Positions 59,157-64,000 of a stretch of DNA of 64,000 bases are shown here, piece by piece. Made by a program: the position numbers and the translations under genes. Source of the stretch: Caenorhabditis remanei. Its lineage: Eukaryota; Nematoda; Chromadorea; Rhabditida; Rhabditidae. Numbering within the stretch: the first letter of the stretch is position 1; each line of letters begins with the position of its first letter. Under the pieces are notes generated by a model, which did no database searches, was not told where the DNA came from, and worked only from the letters and a program-made list of their open reading frames with translations. The stretch is taken from NCBI RefSeq assembly GCF_010183535.1, contig NC_071330.1, forward strand, positions 11,017,717 through 11,081,716, written 5' to 3'.

Positions 59157-62022
59157 ATGGACGTTTCTCGACCAATTATTGAGAAACCTCGTTTTATAGC
59201 AGTTGAAAAATTTGTAGAAGCCCGTACGAATTCCATTGCACAGCTTCTAAAGGTAAAACGAAGATCCTATAGACATTGTTAACTGATAACAATTCCAGGC
59301 AATTGATAACGATGCTCTTGTTTCCGGAGAAGTTACAAAAGGTCCAAGAACTGCTGCACAAAGATTGCCCCGTCATATGAGGAGGTTCGTTGAGATTTTT
59401 GAAGTAACAAATAACCGAACTTTTATTTTAGAAGAGCAATGGCTTATGATGTTCGAAGGTTTCCTCGAACAATGAGAGGATTCGCGGAGTCTCATCTGAT
59501 TTCAAAACACGCGAAAAAGTGTCCAAGTCGATTTGCCAGAAGAAGAACTGCAAACACCAGAAATGTAACAGTACTCATAAAAACTTCTGTGCTATAGTTT
59601 TTTTCAGAAATTCGGTCGAAGCACGAGTAAAAAAGGCATCTGGCTCTCCACTCACGTATGGCATGCGAAACGTTTTCGAATGATTCAAAAATGGGGATTC
59701 AAGATTGCCGATCGTAGTTTTCAACGTGGTTTCCGAGCGGTTCTTCGGGATTCGAACAGAAATTGTGTGATTCGAGATCGTTCGTATTACACTTGTCTTA
59801 CAGTATGTTATTTTATCTTATAAGCTTCAATTTATTACAAATTTTTATTCAGATTATGAGCACCGATGCCTATTCGAAAATGTCTGCATTCTCACAAAAA
59901 ACGTGTCGAGGACAGTCCTCACGAGGCGAAGAAGAGGTAATCAGAAAGTGGATGAACCGGTTCTTCTCTCTCGTCCACATGTCATATGTTAACACCTTCT
60001 AATCAGTCTGTGTTAATTAACATTCTTTTATTTTTCGAATATTTTGTTATTTCAGGAATGTCATCAATTGTATGTACCTGAGCAATACCCATATGGATAT
60101 ATTGGACCTGCAAAATTCCAGAAATTAACTGGAGTTCAAAGCGATAAAGTTCATGTTTGGATTCATCCAGCAAGTAAACCACAATTTCTGAAGGCTCTAA
60201 TTGAGCATTACAAACTGGAAAAAGAAGAAAAAACCGAATTCGATCAGTTCAAAAACTCTGAAATGACAGTTACAATTGACTCGGAGCACATCAGCCGTTT
60301 TCATTTATCTGGTCCGAAATGTCTTTCCAAACTGCGAGATTCCATAAGGCTTGTAGAAAATGAAAGCTTTGGTTCAGAACATAATCGTTTTCTCTCTGTT
60401 GCTAATTCTGTGTTCTCATCGAATCGGGACGGAGAAGTCCTATATTTACTCATTGAGGATCCACGAACTACTTGGGATAGAAAGGTTGGTCATTGTTATT
60501 TCAAATAATTTCTGGGAAGAAAACAGTTTAAGACTGGTCTCAAGCACAAAGTAGTGAGTGATGATAGTACTGCGGAAGACTGGAGAGGCAACAACAAACC
60601 GAAAAGTGAATTTTGGATTCGAGAATTCAGAGAGAATGCTGTAGGAAAAAGGATGAGTGATGCAGATTTCCATAAACAAAACGGTTCGCGAATCGGCGGA
60701 GTTGTGTCTACAGAAGCCAAAGTTCCGATTGTTTTGATTATTCGAAATGGAGGATTAAAAGCTCTCGATGGAGTTGATATTATTATTTCGGAACCGTTCG
60801 GTTAGTAAGGTATTATATTTTTATCCATGCCTGGTTTATACTTCCAGCCAAGGATCTATGGGTATCTCTTCAACGACGTGGTGTCCGTGCCAGTGGTCTC
60901 CGTGATGAGTATGCTGCTCATCTGGAATCAAAAACTCTTTATTTCCCATTAGACGATGTTGAATCAGAAGCTGGAAAAGAGTCTGAAGCTGCTATGAAGA
61001 AGGAGTTGACTGAAAAGTATTCGGCAAAGCCACACAATCGAAGATGCAAACATTGGAGTGCTCTTTCAGTCAAATATCCATTTGAATATAAATGGGATGA
61101 ACTGTCAAATGATTGGAGCAATGAAACAGCTAATAAAGAAGGAGCATTTGCGTGCCGAGATCTTAAGATGTTAAAGGGAATACAAAGTACTCTTAAAGGA
61201 AGTTCTGAATTTGGGAAAGAAGTGAAAGAAGCAGCAGGAATGTTGGTTCCCGTCAAACTTCAATTCTTCGGAAGAGGACGTCCGAAAAAGTTTGGAATGA
61301 TTTGTATTCCAACAGACGAAGATTTGATTTCGATTCGACTGAATAGAAATCGAGAAATCATTCAATTACCACCAGCAACATGCTCTTCAGTTGATATAGA
61401 GGAGTTTGAGCCGATGGAATTAGAAGACGTAGAAGAGTCTAAGAATAGAATGCAAGGATTTGTGTCACTGGATGCATCTGCTTCAGAGAAACCGATCAAC
61501 TTGAAATGGCTATTTGAGGAGACGACTCGACTGGATGATAAGTGAGTTTTGACAGGTCGACATTCAAAAATAATACTTATTTTAAGAACGACAAAGAGAA
61601 AACATGTGAATAGAAAGAAGAAGGAGTCGAAGAAACGACGAAAGTTAGAGTTCGAGAAGCGACAAGAAGAGGTTGAAGAGGAAGAAATGCAGAGACAAAA
61701 GGCCAACTACAGATTCTCGGCTAATCGGTATACTGAATCCATCTGAACAATATGAGAATATATAATTGCAGTGAGATAATTGGGCGAGTAGTTGCCGGTG
61801 AACAAAGTGTACTCGCTGGACAGGGAACTGCTATCGGATATATTTGTGCTAACGCTTTGCCACTCATTGCTTCCAACTATCACAAAAGTGAGTAGTTTCT
61901 AAAGTGAACTGACCTCAAAAGTTTCATTTTCAGCCAAAACGGTAGTAATGGTTCGAAACGCCACTTCGAAATACTATCATCCAGCTTATGTTACGATTGT
62001 GACAAGGGCAGTTCAGATTTGA
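59157..62022 (+). CDS. popl-1: POP1 subunit of RNase P/MRP
   Basis: Exons 59157-59252, 59299-59384, 59432-59564, 59608-59802, 59853-59936, 60056-60484, 60527-60800, 60848-61541, 61587-61727, 61772-61887 and 61934-62022 give 778 aa. POP1 is the large protein subunit that scaffolds the RNA in tRNA 5' processing and rRNA cleavage. Conserved blocks are RTAAQRLPRHMRRRAMAYDV, TSKKGIWLSTHVWHAKRF, HVWIHPAS, FHLSGPKCLSKL, ASGLRDEYAAHLE, VPVKLQFFGRGRPKKFGMI and the C-terminal EIIGRVVAGEQSVLAGQGTAIGYI, followed by VRNATSKYYHPAYVTI. ATG directly follows AATTTAG, 218 bp after the mrps-17 stop, as for an SL2-type downstream gene. A Lys/Arg/Glu-rich helix sits near residue 680. Confidence 0.92.
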
Positions 62023-62230
62023 TTGTTTAAAAAAAAAGTTTTGTTCACCATTAATCATTTCAGTTTTTGTTAAAACCTCCCGTTGTTGATTTCCTATTTT
62101 TGTTATACACAGTCTTAATGAAGTTGTGTTCTGTATTATATTTCACCAATCACGCAGACTGGAACTTTCCATTCTTATATCTTCTTTTTGTGGGGTTTTC
62201 TAATTTTGAAAAAAAACTGTTATCCAGAGA

Positions 62231-64000
62231 ATGAAAAGATGGTTGGAGAAGATAACATCACCGCTGAAACAACAAGAATCGTCAAGTGACTGGGTTAGAG
62301 ATGAACTTTATTCTGGAACTCGTGAGTTGTTTGTCGATTTATTTTCGAAACATGTTTCATAATTTCAGCAACATCTATATCCCGAGCACGTTGGTCATCA
62401 GCGTACGCTTCGGATCCAACAGAATGGGAACGACTTTTCGAAGGAAAATGGAGTGTTGTCAGTAATATTCTTGAACGAAAACTCAACGATCCGGAGCATA
62501 AAGTAGTGTACGATGAACTGATGTCACTTTTGGAAAATATGACAAATATGTGCACACTTTTGATGTTAGAAGCCAACTCACAACCTGAACCTATAATTGG
62601 ACCAATTCTGGACAAATTCTTCACTGAGCAGATACTGGAAAGAGTCCTGGATTGGGCGATACAATTGACAGATTCATTAAAATCAATTTGTCAATTGGCT
62701 ATCATTCGAATATTTGAAATGATAGTTTCAGATTCCCACTCTCAGAATCATTGTCTTCTAGTACATAAACCAATTCTTAATCCACTTTTTCGACTGTGTG
62801 AATGGTTTCAAAGAGCTGATATCTATTGGAGAGTATCTAAGTCTGAAAACAAGAAGACGTCGGAAGCGGAGAAAATGTTCGTATTACTTCTGAACCAAAT
62901 ATGTACAAAACTAGTGGAGGATCGGACACTTCTTCACTTTTTCTTCCATTCGAACCAATTCGTTGTGTTCACTGAACTGATTCCATTCCTCTATTCTGCT
63001 GGAGACACTGGACAATTAGCAAGAGATGCTGTTCTTTTGATACTTTCTGTTTCGGCTGAAGATAAAAGTATTGCTGAATATGTGACAGAAAGAACATCGT
63101 TTTGTCAAGTATTAACCACTGGATTATCTGCATGTTTCTCACAATTACCCAGAAGAATATTAGGAGATGGAGGAGAAAGGCTTGTTGAAGATGGATATAG
63201 AGACTTCCTTGCGGATTATCATTCGGCCCTTTTATTTTGTAATGCTATTGCACAAACTGCACACTCGGAAGTTGTTGGAAACATTGCTGAATTCTTCTAC
63301 ACTGGATTTTTAACAAATGTGATAAAACCAGCATTCCTGCAGAATGATAGAGAATACATTGGAGCAAGTATGGTTTATTTACAAGTCAGTTTAGAAATCT
63401 ATTTACTTTTTGTAACAGTTCTAATTCAGATGTGTATAGAAACAATCGTCGAACCAGTGTTGGTAAAATCAATTGTACAAATGATATTAACTGAAAGAGA
63501 TGACAATGGAATATTGTTTTATGAAATTGTTATTTCATACGTTAAAGGAGGAGATAAAGTAAGATTTTACGTTCACAAATCGGTCACCTCTCTGTACAGC
63601 GCATAATCGTGTGGCACATTTTCTCAGATCGCCCGCAGTGGTGGCCGAGTGGTTAAGGCGTGAGACTCCCGATCTCATTCTGGTAACAGAGCGTGGGTTC
63701 GAATCCCATCCACTGCAAATTCTTTTTGCTTTTTATGCCTTCATGTAAAATGATTTTTGGGAACAGTATAAACCGGTTTTGAGTAATTTCAAACACTTTA
63801 TCCTTAAATTTCGACGAAACATTAAAAAAAAGAAGGCTTCATGCAGAAAAATGAATTAATCACAACATCAATCATGACTATTTACAGACATCCGTGACTG
63901 CCCTATCTCTAATTGATTCATTCATCAAGCTGGCTTGTGAAGATGTGATGCTCGCTCTTGTTTTCCGACCTCTTCTAACCAATCATTCCGCGACTAAAAA
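62231..64000 (+). CDS. FHIP-family (FTS/Hook-interacting protein) gene, 3' end outside window
   Basis: Exons 62231-62321, 62369-63384, 63430-63558 and 63888 to beyond 64000 encode at least 449 aa. The sequence (DWVRDELYSGT, TEWERLFEGKWSVVSNILER, PIIGPILDKFFTEQILERVLDW, a KMFVLLLNQIC helix) matches the FHIP/FAM160 family, C05D11.8 by position. FHIP links FTS and Hook proteins to Rab-bearing endosomes for dynein transport. It starts 208 bp after popl-1, with a TATCCAG acceptor two bases before the ATG, so it is probably the third gene of the mrps-17 cluster. The 329-bp third intron contains a tRNA gene on the same strand. Confidence 0.85.
63635..63717 (+). tRNA. long-variable-arm tRNA with CCC anticodon (nev-tRNA-Gly(CCC) type)
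   Basis: The 83-base cloverleaf is fully paired. The 7-bp acceptor is GCAGTGG/CCACTGC and the D stem GCC/GGC. The anticodon stem is TGAGA/TCTCA with loop CTCCCGA, giving anticodon CCC at 63668-63670. The 4-bp variable stem is TCTG/CAGA with loop GTAA, and the T stem GTGGG/CCCAT has loop TTCGAAT. The discriminator base is A. Internal A box (TGGCCGAGTGG) and B box (GGTTCGAATCC) promoters are intact. Type II architecture and the A discriminator belong to leucine tRNAs, whereas CCC reads the glycine codon GGG. This is the nematode-specific nev-tRNA class, reported to be chargeable with leucine. It lies in sense in an FHIP intron. Confidence 0.93.

Noticed and set aside
63635..63717. Ordinary tRNA-Gly(CCC) or tRNA-Leu pseudogene
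   Set aside because: A glycine tRNA would lack the 4-bp variable stem, and a decaying tRNA-Leu would not keep every stem perfectly paired.

Overview
The window is nuclear DNA from a Caenorhabditis nematode. Introns are mostly 40-60 bp with GTAAG/GTGAG donors and TTTCAG acceptors, intergenic DNA is AT-rich, and several genes have an acceptor directly in front of the ATG, as expected for spliced-leader trans-splicing. Gene content and order match the C. elegans chromosome III neighbourhood of cosmids T26A5 (wht-6, nduf-2.2, dlc-1, algn-1, jhdm-1, set-1) and C05D11 (let-721, mel-32, an M16 peptidase gene, vps-16, txdc-9, mrps-17, popl-1 and an FHIP gene). This assignment comes from recalled families and gene order, not from a database search. 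The species was not determined.

Layout. 1-6550 (+) is the 3' part of a large secreted-type lectin gene, with repeated unknown modules followed by three galectin-like domains on Thr/Ser-rich linkers. 6767-9680 (-) is an unrecognised single-pass membrane protein. 11227-13152 (-) is a small PAR-type bZIP factor. 16547-18839 (+) is the ABCG half-transporter wht-6. 19174-22240 (-) is an unrecognised 789-aa protein lying 312 bp downstream of nduf-2.2 (22553-24558, -). dlc-1 (25803-26337, +) and a POLE3-like histone-fold gene (26731-27245, +) follow. algn-1 (27407-29169, -) lies downstream of jhdm-1 (29624-34317, -). set-1 (36405-37268, +), an AVL9-like gene (37946-40194, +) and let-721 (41253-43196, +) come next. 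An Ariadne RBR ligase (43568-45095, -), an STPR-repeat protein (45958-47288, +) and mel-32 (47699-50169, +) follow. The right end holds two back-to-back gene clusters that look like operons: txdc-9 / vps-16 / M16 peptidase on the minus strand, and mrps-17 / popl-1 / FHIP on the plus strand.

Themes. Many genes are housekeeping: complex I and electron-transfer flavoprotein oxidation in mitochondria, one-carbon metabolism, N-glycan assembly, dynein and Hook motor adaptors, vacuolar tethering, mitochondrial translation and RNase P/MRP. Two chromatin enzymes sit head to head (a JmjC demethylase and the H4K20 methyltransferase). The least ordinary element is at 63635-63717, in an intron of the FHIP gene. 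It is a tRNA with a long variable arm and leucine-type body but a CCC (glycine) anticodon, matching the nematode-specific nev-tRNA class. Other points to note are a 114-bp near-perfect hairpin in the jhdm-1/set-1 promoter interval, a 32-bp perfect palindrome between nduf-2.2 and dlc-1, an 18-nt poly-G tract, and threefold duplication of the galectin exon set.

Exon borders were read by eye. For every complete gene the exon phases were checked to sum to an open frame. No homology search was run, so product names rest on recognised motifs and recalled family sequences.
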